From positions 1 through 5,004 of the forward strand of contig JBARXT010000233.1 of assembly GCA_049647485.1 (NCBI GenBank): a stretch of 5,004 nucleotides of DNA, written 5' to 3'. Below the pieces are notes generated by a model. It was not told the DNA's origin. It worked only from the letters and a program-made list of their open reading frames with translations, and did not search any database. Both the position numbers and the translations under genes were made by a program. Of this stretch, positions 1-5,004 are shown in pieces. Positions within the stretch are counted from its first letter, which is position 1. Each line of letters opens with the position of its first letter. Source of the DNA: 62-47 sp049647485. Lineage in GTDB: Bacteria; Pseudomonadota; Alphaproteobacteria; Rhizobiales; Xanthobacteraceae.

Positions 1-533
1 TCGATCCGGTTGAGGCCGCCTACATGCGGCTGCTGACGCCGGTGGTGAAATACTGGACCTGCAAGAGCGCGCCCGGTTTCCTCTACGAGGCGATGGAGTG
101 CCTCGGCGGTAACGGCTACATCGAGGAGGGTATTCTGGCGCGGCACTATCGCGAGGCACCGGTCAACGCCATCTGGGAAGGCTCCGGCAACGTCATGTGT
201 CTCGACGTGCTGCGCGCGTTGTCGCGCGAGGCGGAAGGCGCGGAGGTGGTGATGACGCATCTTGCCGCGCAGGCTGGTGATCTGCCTGGCGCGAAGGAAA
301 CGCTGGGCTTTGTCGTCAAGGCGCTCCGCCGGCCGGACATCGAGCGTCTGGCGCGGGTCGCGGTGGAACGTCTGGCGCTGCTTGCCGCGGCCGCCGCGCT
401 GCAAGAAGTGTCGCTTTCGAGCGCGGAACTGTTCGCCGCGACGCGGCTCGGCGCGGCGCACGGCAATCTCTATGGCGCTACCGACCTCAGCGCCGATGCC
501 AGCCGCGGCCTGCTGGAGCGGGCGCTGGCGTAA
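1..533 (+). CDS. AidB-like acyl-CoA dehydrogenase, C-terminal part (5' end outside window)
   Basis: This is the last ~176 residues of an acyl-CoA dehydrogenase superfamily flavoprotein. The reading frame is already open at base 3 and ends at TAA 531-533. The segment LGGNGYIEEG followed by YREAPVNAIWEGSGNVMCLD closely resembles, from memory, the corresponding part of E. coli AidB, the alkylation-response member of the family. The Glu of IWEGSGN (codon 177-179) aligns with the catalytic base of medium-chain acyl-CoA dehydrogenase (Glu376). The remaining ~115 residues are Ala/Leu/Arg-rich and probably helical, matching the extra C-terminal helical domain of AidB proteins. Family members bind FAD; E. 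coli AidB also binds DNA, but many AidB-like proteins may simply oxidise acyl-CoAs, so the substrate cannot be read from this fragment. The protease gene follows after 15 bp, suggesting co-transcription. Family membership is firm; the AidB subgroup is likely; the physiological role is uncertain. Confidence 0.9.
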   Translation, partial: DPVEAAYMRLLTPVVKYWTCKSAPGFLYEAMECLGGNGYIEEGILARHYREAPVNAIWEGSGNVMCLDVLRALSREAEGAEVVMTHLAAQAGDLPGAKETLGFVVKALRRPDIERLARVAVERLALLAAAAALQEVSLSSAELFAATRLGAAHGNLYGATDLSADASRGLLERALA

Positions 534-548
534 ATTCGGCCATGACGG

Positions 549-1355
549 ATGGAGGGTTTGGTAATCATTGCCAACCACATTGGCCCGATGAGCACCTTCG
601 ACACCGACACCCCGCCGCTGCCGCCACCATCACCACGGCGAGTTTGGAAGTTCATCGGCACCAGCCTTTGGGGCCTGTTCATCTTTGCTGCGATGTTTCT
701 CGGGCAGTCAGCCATCATCGGTTATCTGGTGTGGCGCAACGGCGGCGGTCTCGACAGCACCGTGATCCGTGCGGTGTCGAGCAGCGGCACCACTATCTCG
801 TTGTCGGTGATCCTGGGTCTGCCGGCGGTCGTGCTGGCGATCTGGATCGCGACCCGTCTGGTCGGTGCGCGGCTCAGTGATTATCTGGGATTGCGCTGGC
901 CGACATGGCGCGAATTCTTCGTCGGCCTGCTGGCCCTGATCGCCCTGGTCGGCGCGTGGGATCTGGTGGCCAACGCAATCGGGCGCGAGGTGACCGCGAC
1001 TTTCATGGTCGAGGTGCTGAAGTCGGCGCAGGCCGACAATTCGCTGTGGCTCCTGCTGATCGCGTTCTGCGTTGCCGCGCCGCTCACCGAGGAGTTTTTT
1101 GCGCGCGGGTTTCTTTATCGCGGCTGGTCCGAGTCGTTCCTCCGCCCGTTCGGCGCCATCGTGCTGTCGTCGCTGGTGTGGACCGCGATGCATTTGCAGT
1201 ACGACTGGTTCTTTTTCTTCGAGATCATGACCATCGGCCTGTTGTTCGGTTACCTGCGCCATCGCACCGGATCGCTTTGGCTGACCGTAATCTTGCACGG
1301 CATCAACAATCTCGCCGCCACCGTCCAGACGATGTGGCTGGCATCGCACTCCTGA
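549..1355 (+). CDS. CPBP family intramembrane glutamic endopeptidase (CAAX protease-like)
   Basis: This 268-residue polytopic membrane protein carries the CPBP (Abi/Rce1-like) protease signature. Motif 1 is EEFFAR at residues 181-186 (E181, E182, R186), motif 2 is the His in WTAMH (H215), and motif 3 is HGINN (H250, N254). In the Rce1 family these Glu, His and Asn residues form the active site inside the membrane. About six or seven hydrophobic segments are visible, roughly 38-62, 81-101, 122-143, 164-178, 203-217, 222-236 and 242-262. The N-terminus is Pro-rich (PPLPPPSP, about 22-29) and probably cytoplasmic. The start is uncertain: ATG 549 lacks a good ribosome binding site, and ATG 588 (residue 14, MSTFDTD) is an equally plausible start that yields 255 residues. 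The gene follows the acyl-CoA dehydrogenase after 15 bp, so it is probably read from the same transcript. Bacterial homologues act in prenyl-protein-like, bacteriocin-related or signalling proteolysis, but the target here is unknown. Confidence 0.9.
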   Translation: MEGLVIIANHIGPMSTFDTDTPPLPPPSPRRVWKFIGTSLWGLFIFAAMFLGQSAIIGYLVWRNGGGLDSTVIRAVSSSGTTISLSVILGLPAVVLAIWIATRLVGARLSDYLGLRWPTWREFFVGLLALIALVGAWDLVANAIGREVTATFMVEVLKSAQADNSLWLLLIAFCVAAPLTEEFFARGFLYRGWSESFLRPFGAIVLSSLVWTAMHLQYDWFFFFEIMTIGLLFGYLRHRTGSLWLTVILHGINNLAATVQTMWLASHS

Positions 1356-1364
1356 TTCCGGGAA

Positions 1365-2291
1365 TTAGCCGGCGAGCGCGATGATCAGCGGCATGGTGAA
1401 GGCGGCAACCACCGTCTGCAACACCAGTATCTGTGCCAGCAGCGGCGCGTCGCCGCCCATCTGCCGTGCCAGCACGTAAGCATTGGACGCACTCGGCACC
1501 GAGGCGCAGCATGCCACCACCACGAGGTTCGAGCCCGACAGGCCGAAACTCCACCCGAGCGTGATGGCGATGATCGGCATTCCGATCAGCTTGAGCGCCA
1601 CCGTCAATGCCGCTACCGCGTTGGGACGACGCAAGCCGTCGAGTTGCAGGCCGGCGCCGACTACCAGCAACCCGATCGCCAGCGAGGAATGCCCGAGCGA
1701 TCCGGCGAAGTCGTAGAGCGGTTTCGGGATCGGAAGCTTGGTGATGTTGATGGCGATGCCGATCAGGCAGCCCCAGATGAACGGATTCTTCGCGATCGCC
1801 AGTAATGTCGCGCGCCACGAGGTCTTGTGCGGCGAAGCGAAGTGCGCCAGCACCGACACGCTCATGACATTGATGACCGGGATCATCGCCACCATCGCAA
1901 CCGACGCGACGGCGAGGCCGAGGTCGCCGAGCATATTGCCGACGACGGAAAGCGCCACGAAGGTCTGCCAGCGCACCGCACCCTGAAACAGCGAGGTGAA
2001 GGACGGGCCGCTCAGCGCCAATGTGCGGACCAGCAGCGGACGCAGCGCGAGGCATAGTGCGCCCATGATCAGCACCGACAGCAACATCGCACCGCCAACG
2101 CCGGCGATCGGCACCGAGGCGAGGTTGGCGCGGCCGAGCGTCTCGATCAGCAGCGCCGGAAACAGCACGTAGTAGACCAGTTGCTCCAGCCCGACCCAGT
2201 GCTCGTCCTTCTTCAGCAGAATGCGGCGCAACGCGTAGCCGAGCACGATCAGCAGGAATACCGGGATCAGCGAGGCGATCACCGTCAGCAT
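1365..2291 (-). CDS. AEC family transporter (auxin efflux carrier / malonate permease-like)
   Basis: This 308-residue integral membrane protein has about ten hydrophobic segments in two similar halves, the usual length and layout of the AEC (auxin efflux carrier, MdcF-like) family. Recognisable features are the N-terminal helix at ~3-26 with the following charged LKKDE turn, FPALLIE in helix 2 (44-50), AKNPFIWG (167-174), GLQLDGL (214-220), and the C-terminal ASVPSASNAYVLARQMGGD block (263-281), strongly typical of the family. Characterised members move small carboxylates such as malonate or malate, or auxin in plants; the substrate here cannot be deduced. Translation starts at ATG 2291-2289, preceded by GAAGGG (complement of 2301-2306) at 9 nt. 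It lies 13 bp behind ruvX on the same strand, so the two are probably co-transcribed although functionally unrelated. The stop lies 9 bp from that of the convergent protease gene. Confidence 0.92.
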   Translation of the reverse strand: MLTVIASLIPVFLLIVLGYALRRILLKKDEHWVGLEQLVYYVLFPALLIETLGRANLASVPIAGVGGAMLLSVLIMGALCLALRPLLVRTLALSGPSFTSLFQGAVRWQTFVALSVVGNMLGDLGLAVASVAMVAMIPVINVMSVSVLAHFASPHKTSWRATLLAIAKNPFIWGCLIGIAINITKLPIPKPLYDFAGSLGHSSLAIGLLVVGAGLQLDGLRRPNAVAALTVALKLIGMPIIAITLGWSFGLSGSNLVVVACCASVPSASNAYVLARQMGGDAPLLAQILVLQTVVAAFTMPLIIALAG

Positions 2292-2300
2292 CGGTGTGCG

Positions 2301-2306
2301 CCCTTC
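2301..2306 (-). promoter_or_regulatory. Ribosome binding site of the AEC transporter gene, overlapping the ruvX stop
   Basis: On the minus strand GAAGGG lies 9 nt before the transporter ATG (2291-2289) and overlaps the last two bases of the ruvX TGA (2307-2305). A ribosome finishing ruvX would therefore cover this site, consistent with an operon and possible translational coupling. Confidence 0.5.
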
Positions 2307-2781
2307 AGCGGTTGAGCGTGGCGAGGCGGTCGAGGGCGCCTTGCAGGATGAAGATCGCGGCGTGTTCGTCGATCACTTTCGCGCGCTTGGCGCGGCTGGC
2401 GTCCGCGGCAATCAATTCGCGCTCTACCGCTGCGGTGGACAGCCGCTCGTCCCACAGCCCGATGGCGAGGTCAGTAAGGCGGGAGAAGTTGCGCGCGAAG
2501 GCGCGGGTCGATTGCGCGCGGGGGCCTTCGCTGCCGTCCATGTTGATGGGCAGGCCGATTACGAAGCCGACGGCGTCGCGCGCCTGCGCCAGCGCAACGA
2601 GCCGCGCGGCATCGGCGGTGACCGCGGTGCGCTTCACGGTTTCGACGCCGGTGGCGAGACGGCGATCGGGATCGGATACCGACACGCCGATGGTCTTGGT
2701 GCCGAGGTCGAGGCCGATCAGCGCGCCGCGCGCGGGCCAATGGGAAGCGGCATCGGTCAGGGGGAGGACGGGTGCGATCAT
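2305..2781 (-). CDS. ruvX: RuvX/YqgF, putative Holliday junction resolvase / pre-16S rRNA nuclease
   Basis: This is a 158-residue RNase H-fold protein of the YqgF/RuvX family. The first strand LIGLDLGTKTIGVSVSD (21-37) carries the first catalytic Asp (D25). It is followed by GLPINMDGSEGP (76-87), DERLST (111-116) and IDEHAAIFILQ (137-147), the order and spacing typical of the family, with acidic residues in the second half expected to complete the metal site. In E. coli YqgF is essential and trims the 5' end of 16S rRNA; a role on Holliday junctions has been shown or proposed for other homologues. ATG 2781-2779 was chosen because the resulting N-terminus, MIAPVLPLTDAASHWP, fits the length and start of related alphaproteobacterial RuvX proteins. 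The frame stays open upstream to ATG 2892, but that 37-residue extension (with SSHSAH and polyalanine) does not look like the family. The AEC transporter gene follows in the same operon. Confidence 0.95.
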   Translation of the reverse strand: MIAPVLPLTDAASHWPARGALIGLDLGTKTIGVSVSDPDRRLATGVETVKRTAVTADAARLVALAQARDAVGFVIGLPINMDGSEGPRAQSTRAFARNFSRLTDLAIGLWDERLSTAAVERELIAADASRAKRAKVIDEHAAIFILQGALDRLATLNR

Positions 2782-2863
2782 GGCTTCGCATACCACGGCG
2801 GCGGCGACGGCGTCATGAGCGGAATGAGATGACCTCCCGCCCAAGGTCGCATGGTCGAGGCTC

Positions 2864-2893
2864 GTGACATCGTCGCGCAAAGTGGAATACAAA
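2864..2893 (+). promoter_or_regulatory. Candidate sigma-70-like promoter for the nitronate monooxygenase gene
   Basis: GTGACA (2864-2869, five of six matches to TTGACA) and TACAAA (2888-2893, four of six matches to TATAAT) are separated by 18 bp. They lie in the 137-bp gap between divergent ruvX and the flavoprotein gene. Initiation would fall near 2900, giving a leader of about 20 nt containing GAGG (2905-2908). The match is by eye, and alphaproteobacterial promoters are degenerate. I found no convincing counterpart for ruvX on the opposite strand. Confidence 0.35.
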
Positions 2894-2904
2894 GCGCATC
2901 AATT

Positions 2905-2908
2905 GAGG
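2905..2908 (+). promoter_or_regulatory. Ribosome binding site of the nitronate monooxygenase gene
   Basis: GAGG lies 10 nt before ATG 2919. An out-of-frame ATG at 2911 lies between the two but is too close to this site to be used; the site therefore supports 2919. Confidence 0.5.
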
Positions 2909-2918
2909 ATATGCTGCC

Positions 2919-3995
2919 ATGTGGCCCGACCGCCGACTTCTCGACCTGTTCAAGATCGATCTTCCCATCATCCAGGCGCCGATGGCCGGCGCGATCGATA
3001 CCGAACTGGCGATAGCGGCGGCCAAGGCAGGCGCGCTCGGCGCGTTGCCTTGCGCGATGCTGTCGGCGGACAAGGCGCGCGAGCAGGTCAACATCTTCCG
3101 CCAGCAGGTCGGCGCACCGGTGTCGATGAATTTCTTCGCCCACACGCCGACGGTGCCGGACGAGGCAAAGGTTGCGGCATGGCGCGAGCGTCTCGCGCCT
3201 TATTATAAAGAGTTGCAACTCGATCCGGCGATGCCGCTGCCGTCCGCCGCGCGTGCGCCGTTCGATGCGGCGATGTGCGAAATAGTCGAGGATGTGAAGC
3301 CGGAGGTGGTGAGCTTCCACTTCGGTCTGCCGGAGGCGAGCCTGCTCCGGCGCGTCAAGGATGCCGGCTGCGTCGTCATCGCGTCGGCCACCATCGTCAA
3401 GGAAGCGGTGTGGCTGGCGGAGCGCGGCGTCGATGCCGTCATCGCGCAGGGCGCGGAAGCGGGCGGCCATCGTAGTATGTTCTTGACCGACGACATCGCC
3501 AGCCAGCCCGGCACTTTCGCGCTGGTGCCGCAGATGGCGGACGCGGTGCGCGTGCCGGTGATTGCTGCTGGCGGCATCGCCGACGGGCGCGGTATCGCGG
3601 CGGCGTTCGCACTCGGCGCGGCCGGCGTGCAGATCGGCACGGCATTTCTGCGCACCCCGGAATCCAAGGTGAGTGCCATCATCCGCGCCAGTTTGGCTAA
3701 GGGCGACGACGGCTCCACCGCCATTACCAACGTGATGACCGGACGCGCCGCGCGCGGCATCGTCAACCGGCCGATGCGCGAACTTGGCCCGGTGACGGCG
3801 GAAGGTCCGGGTTTCCCCCACGCGTCGGCGGCGTTCGGACCGCTCAAGGCGGCGGCGGAAAAGACCGGCAGTTCCGATTTCACCAATCTGTGGGCCGGGC
3901 AGGCGGTGGCGCTCGGCCGCGAAACGCCCGCGGAAGACCTCGTCCACGCCTTGGCCGAGGATGCCTTGCAGCGGCTGCGCGCGCTGTCCGCGTGA
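2919..3995 (+). CDS. Nitronate monooxygenase-like FMN oxidoreductase (2-nitropropane dioxygenase family)
   Basis: This is a 358-residue TIM-barrel flavoprotein of the 2-nitropropane dioxygenase / nitronate monooxygenase family. Visible features are LPIIQAPMAGAIDTELA near the N-terminus (15-31), a typical first FMN-contacting segment; VSMNFF (68-73); AQGAEAGGHR (176-185), with H184 at the position of the catalytic His of class I enzymes; the phosphate-binding part PVIAAGGIADGRGIAAAFALG (213-233) and GVQIGTAFLRTPES (236-249); and the C-terminal NLWAGQAV (323-330). Class I enzymes oxidise alkyl nitronates such as propionate 3-nitronate to aldehydes or keto acids plus nitrite. Some proteins with this fold are instead quinone reductases or enoyl reductases (FabK), so the exact substrate is inferred. 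ATG 2919 is preceded by GAGG (2905-2908) at 10 nt. The gene is divergent from ruvX and precedes the gat operon with 109 bp between. Length and motifs look intact. Confidence 0.9.
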   Translation: MWPDRRLLDLFKIDLPIIQAPMAGAIDTELAIAAAKAGALGALPCAMLSADKAREQVNIFRQQVGAPVSMNFFAHTPTVPDEAKVAAWRERLAPYYKELQLDPAMPLPSAARAPFDAAMCEIVEDVKPEVVSFHFGLPEASLLRRVKDAGCVVIASATIVKEAVWLAERGVDAVIAQGAEAGGHRSMFLTDDIASQPGTFALVPQMADAVRVPVIAAGGIADGRGIAAAFALGAAGVQIGTAFLRTPESKVSAIIRASLAKGDDGSTAITNVMTGRAARGIVNRPMRELGPVTAEGPGFPHASAAFGPLKAAAEKTGSSDFTNLWAGQAVALGRETPAEDLVHALAEDALQRLRALSA

Positions 3996-4028
3996 TCCGG
4001 TGCGGCGGGGTTCGGTTGCGGCACCGGA
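3996..4028 (+). terminator. Perfect 8-bp inverted repeat directly after the nitronate monooxygenase stop
   Basis: TCCGGTGC (3996-4003) and GCACCGGA (4021-4028) are exact reverse complements separated by a 17-nt G-rich loop, starting at the base after the TGA of the flavoprotein gene. The GC-rich stem and position suggest a 3'-end hairpin. No run of T follows, so it is not a canonical intrinsic terminator; it may instead stabilise the 3' end, act with Rho, or be a chance repeat in GC-rich DNA. The -35-like TTGCGG (4016-4021) overlaps its right arm by one base. Confidence 0.4.
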
Positions 4029-4044
4029 GCCCGGTTGCTATACG
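4016..4044 (+). promoter_or_regulatory. Candidate promoter for the gatC operon
   Basis: TTGCGG (4016-4021) and TATACG (4039-4044) are spaced 17 bp apart. Initiation near 4051 would leave a leader of roughly 54 nt before gatC. The second hexamer is the first member of the 20-bp periodic ATA series in this leader. An alternative pair, TTGCAT (4056-4061) with CATATC (4079-4084) at 17 bp, is weaker. Neither is proven. Confidence 0.3.
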
Positions 4045-4104
4045 GCGGTAGCTGTTTGCATACGACGCTATCCGTCTACATATCGCGCCAAAGGCCCCTA
4101 TATA
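4034..4104 (+). repeat. Imperfect 20-bp periodic repeat in the gatC leader
   Basis: ATA occurs at 4040, 4060, 4080 and 4100, exactly 20 bp apart. The first two 21-bp units (from 4034 and 4054) agree at 14 of 21 positions without gaps, and the third (from 4074) agrees with the second at 12 of 21. The fourth ATA merges into TATAATG at the start codon. Two helical turns of spacing would put all four flexible TA steps on one DNA face. This could be a degenerate operator array, a curved promoter region, or chance. Confidence 0.35.
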
Positions 4105-4392
4105 ATGTCCGTCGATGCCGCCACCGTCCGCCGCATCGCGCATCTCGCGCGGATCGCGGTCACTGATGCCGAGGTTCCGCACCTGCAAGGCGAATTGAAC
4201 GCGATCCTCGCGTTCGTTGAGCAACTGTCGGAAGTGAACGTCGAGGGCGTCGAGCCGATGACCTCGGTGACGCCGATGGAGATGAAGAAGCGTGCCGACG
4301 TCGTCAACGATGGCGAGATCGCGGACGCCGTGGTCGTCAACGCGCCTGTGCGCGAGGATCATTTCTTCGTCGTGCCCAAGGTGGTCGAATAG
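4105..4392 (+). CDS. gatC: Asp-tRNA(Asn)/Glu-tRNA(Gln) amidotransferase subunit C
   Basis: This 95-residue protein has the usual GatC length. The N-terminal VRRIAHLARIAVTDAEV (8-24), then the helix LNAILAFVEQL (31-41), VNVEGVEPMTSV (44-55) and the C-terminal HFFVVPKVVE are hallmark GatC segments. GatC wraps as an extended belt around the GatA-GatB interface and stabilises GatA in the GatCAB complex, which converts misacylated Glu-tRNA(Gln), and often Asp-tRNA(Asn), to the amidated form in the cytoplasm. Alphaproteobacteria generally lack glutaminyl-tRNA synthetase, so this route should be essential. ATG 4105 is chosen because MSVDAATVRRIAHLARI is the usual start of GatC in related bacteria; the frame is open further upstream but crosses the NMO stop region and is not GatC-like there. 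A weak AAAGG (4090-4094) lies 10 nt upstream. It is first in a cluster with the small CxxC protein (17 bp on) and gatA. Confidence 0.97.
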   Translation: MSVDAATVRRIAHLARIAVTDAEVPHLQGELNAILAFVEQLSEVNVEGVEPMTSVTPMEMKKRADVVNDGEIADAVVVNAPVREDHFFVVPKVVE

Positions 4393-4396
4393 AGCG

Positions 4397-4400
4397 GGAG
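4397..4400 (+). promoter_or_regulatory. Ribosome binding site of the small CxxC gene
   Basis: GGAG lies 9 nt before ATG 4410, in the 17-bp gap after gatC. It is the strongest translation signal in the cluster and supports this short frame as a real gene. Confidence 0.6.
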
Positions 4401-4409
4401 AAAAATCCG

Positions 4410-4622
4410 ATGTGCCTGCTGTGCGACGACGAGGCTGCCTATCAGGCCTACATGACCTATCTCGATGCGATGCGGCGTCAGGGCGCGGAAGCCGATCCCG
4501 ACAAGGCGATGGACGCGGTGCTCGACGCGATGGAGCAATCCGTCAAACAGCAGCCGCGCCGCGACGATCCGGCCCACGACAAGACGCTCTCTCCTTTCTT
4601 TTGCAGCCCGGTTGATAAATGA
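4410..4622 (+). CDS. Small conserved-looking protein with N-terminal MCLLC motif, between gatC and gatA
   Basis: I do not recognise a named family for this 70-residue soluble protein. It starts MCLLCDDEAAYQAY, giving a CxxC pair (C2, C5) at the extreme N-terminus. A strongly helical, acidic/alanine-rich middle follows (about 6-45, with AYMTYLDAMRRQ and DKAMDAVLDAMEQ), then a polar Gln/Arg/Asp stretch, ending SPFFCSPVDK with a third cysteine (C65). There is no signal peptide or membrane segment. The gene is well supported by a good ribosome binding site, GGAG at 4397-4400, 9 nt before ATG 4410, by its 17-bp distance from gatC, and by an ATGA overlap of its stop with the gatA start (4619-4622). 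I recall similar short hypothetical proteins at this position in Bradyrhizobium/Rhodopseudomonas relatives, but this was not verified. The cysteines could bind a metal or be redox active; a role with GatCAB is only suggested by position. Confidence 0.85.
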   Translation: MCLLCDDEAAYQAYMTYLDAMRRQGAEADPDKAMDAVLDAMEQSVKQQPRRDDPAHDKTLSPFFCSPVDK

Positions 4623-5004
4623 CGGACCTGACTTCGCTGACGTTGGCCGAGGCCCGCGACGGTCTCGCGCGCAAAACCTTTACCTCCGTTGAACTCACCG
4701 ACGCGCACCTCGCGGCCATGGAGCGTGCCCGGGCGCTCAACGCCTATGTGCTGGAGACGCCGGAGCAGGCGCGCGCCATGGCGAGCGGTGCCGACGCGAA
4801 GATTGCCAAGCGCGAGGGCGGTCCGCTCGCCGGCATTCCGCTCGGCATCAAGGATCTGTTCGCGACGCGCGACGTGCGCACCACCGCGTGCTCGAAAATT
4901 CTCGGCGACTTCAAGCCGCCTTACGAATCCACCGTCACCACGCAACTGTGGCGCGACGGCGCGGTGATGCTCGGCAAGCTCAACAACGACGAATTCGCCA
5001 TGGG
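4619..5004 (+). CDS. gatA: Asp-tRNA(Asn)/Glu-tRNA(Gln) amidotransferase subunit A, N-terminal part (3' end outside window)
   Basis: The first 128 residues of GatA, the amidase-signature subunit that hydrolyses glutamine and supplies ammonia to GatB for transamidation of misacylated tRNA. The start MTDLTSLTLAEARDGL, the segment GGPLAGIPLGIKDLFATRD (67-85) containing the catalytic lysine K78 of the Ser-cisSer-Lys triad, TTACSKILGDFKPPYESTV (88-106), and LGKLNNDEFAM at the edge are all typical. The cis-Ser and nucleophilic Ser lie in the missing part; a full GatA is about 490 residues. ATG 4619 overlaps the TGA of the small upstream gene, so translation is probably coupled by re-initiation. There is no strong ribosome binding site immediately before it, consistent with coupling. 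gatB would be expected next, outside the window. Confidence 0.97.
   Translation, partial: MTDLTSLTLAEARDGLARKTFTSVELTDAHLAAMERARALNAYVLETPEQARAMASGADAKIAKREGGPLAGIPLGIKDLFATRDVRTTACSKILGDFKPPYESTVTTQLWRDGAVMLGKLNNDEFAM

Noticed and set aside
708..1349. A 213-codon open frame antisense to the protease gene
   Set aside because: Biased His/Gln/Asp/Arg composition without motifs; it mirrors codon bias of the plus-strand CPBP protease gene, whose motifs are intact.
1303..2055. A 250-codon open frame on the minus strand in a different frame from the transporter
   Set aside because: Arg/Ala-rich, no hydrophobic pattern or motif, fully inside the AEC transporter gene on the same strand.
2782..2892. 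N-terminal extension of ruvX to an upstream ATG
   Set aside because: The extra 37 residues are unlike RuvX, would take up most of the divergent intergenic region, and make the protein longer than the family's usual size.
2778..3947. A 389-codon open frame on the minus strand, antisense to the nitronate monooxygenase gene
   Set aside because: Its product is extremely rich in Arg, His, Ala and Gly with no domain, while the plus-strand frame gives a complete recognisable flavoprotein. Long antisense frames are common in GC-rich genes.
3961..4104. Upstream in-frame extension of gatC
   Set aside because: The 48 residues are Arg/Pro/Cys-rich, overlap the end of the flavoprotein gene and the hairpin, and are not part of GatC; ATG 4105 gives a standard-length GatC.
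1..5004. Mobile element, CRISPR array, tRNA/rRNA gene, phage or toxin-antitoxin content
   Set aside because: No transposase or integrase frame, no repeated spacers, no recognisable tRNA or rRNA segment, and almost all of the window is filled by intact or edge-truncated ordinary genes.

Overview
The window is GC-rich chromosomal DNA with tightly packed genes. Protein content and codon use suggest an alphaproteobacterium of the Bradyrhizobiaceae/Nitrobacteraceae type (Rhodopseudomonas, Bradyrhizobium, Afipia and relatives). This placement rests on remembered similarity of RuvX, GatC and the small CxxC protein to that group and was not tested by a search. The region looks like ordinary housekeeping and metabolic DNA. 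I see no mobile element, CRISPR array, tRNA or rRNA gene, toxin-antitoxin pair or defence system.

Left block, plus strand (1-1355): the C-terminal part of an AidB-like acyl-CoA dehydrogenase, then after 15 bp a CPBP-family intramembrane protease (CAAX-protease-like, glutamate type). The two probably share a transcript.

Middle block, minus strand (1365-2781): ruvX (YqgF, RNase H fold, Holliday-junction resolvase-like and pre-16S rRNA maturation nuclease) is followed after 13 bp by an AEC-family permease gene whose ribosome binding site overlaps the ruvX stop. These form a likely two-gene operon. It converges on the protease gene with only 9 bp between the two stop codons.

Right block, plus strand (2919-5004): a class I nitronate monooxygenase-like flavoprotein is transcribed divergently from ruvX across a 137-bp intergenic region. 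A perfect 8-bp inverted repeat sits directly after its stop. A 109-bp intergenic stretch then leads into gatC, a 70-residue cysteine-bearing protein of unknown function, and the start of gatA, which runs off the window. The small gene overlaps gatA by ATGA, so the three are very likely one translationally coupled operon. GatC and GatA are subunits of the tRNA-dependent amidotransferase GatCAB, which makes Gln-tRNA(Gln), and often Asn-tRNA(Asn), in bacteria lacking the matching direct synthetase; gatB would be expected downstream.

The points most worth a second look are the uncharacterised CxxC protein embedded between gatC and gatA, and the gatC leader, where ATA steps recur at exact 20-bp spacing (4040, 4060, 4080, 4100) up to a TATAATG start.
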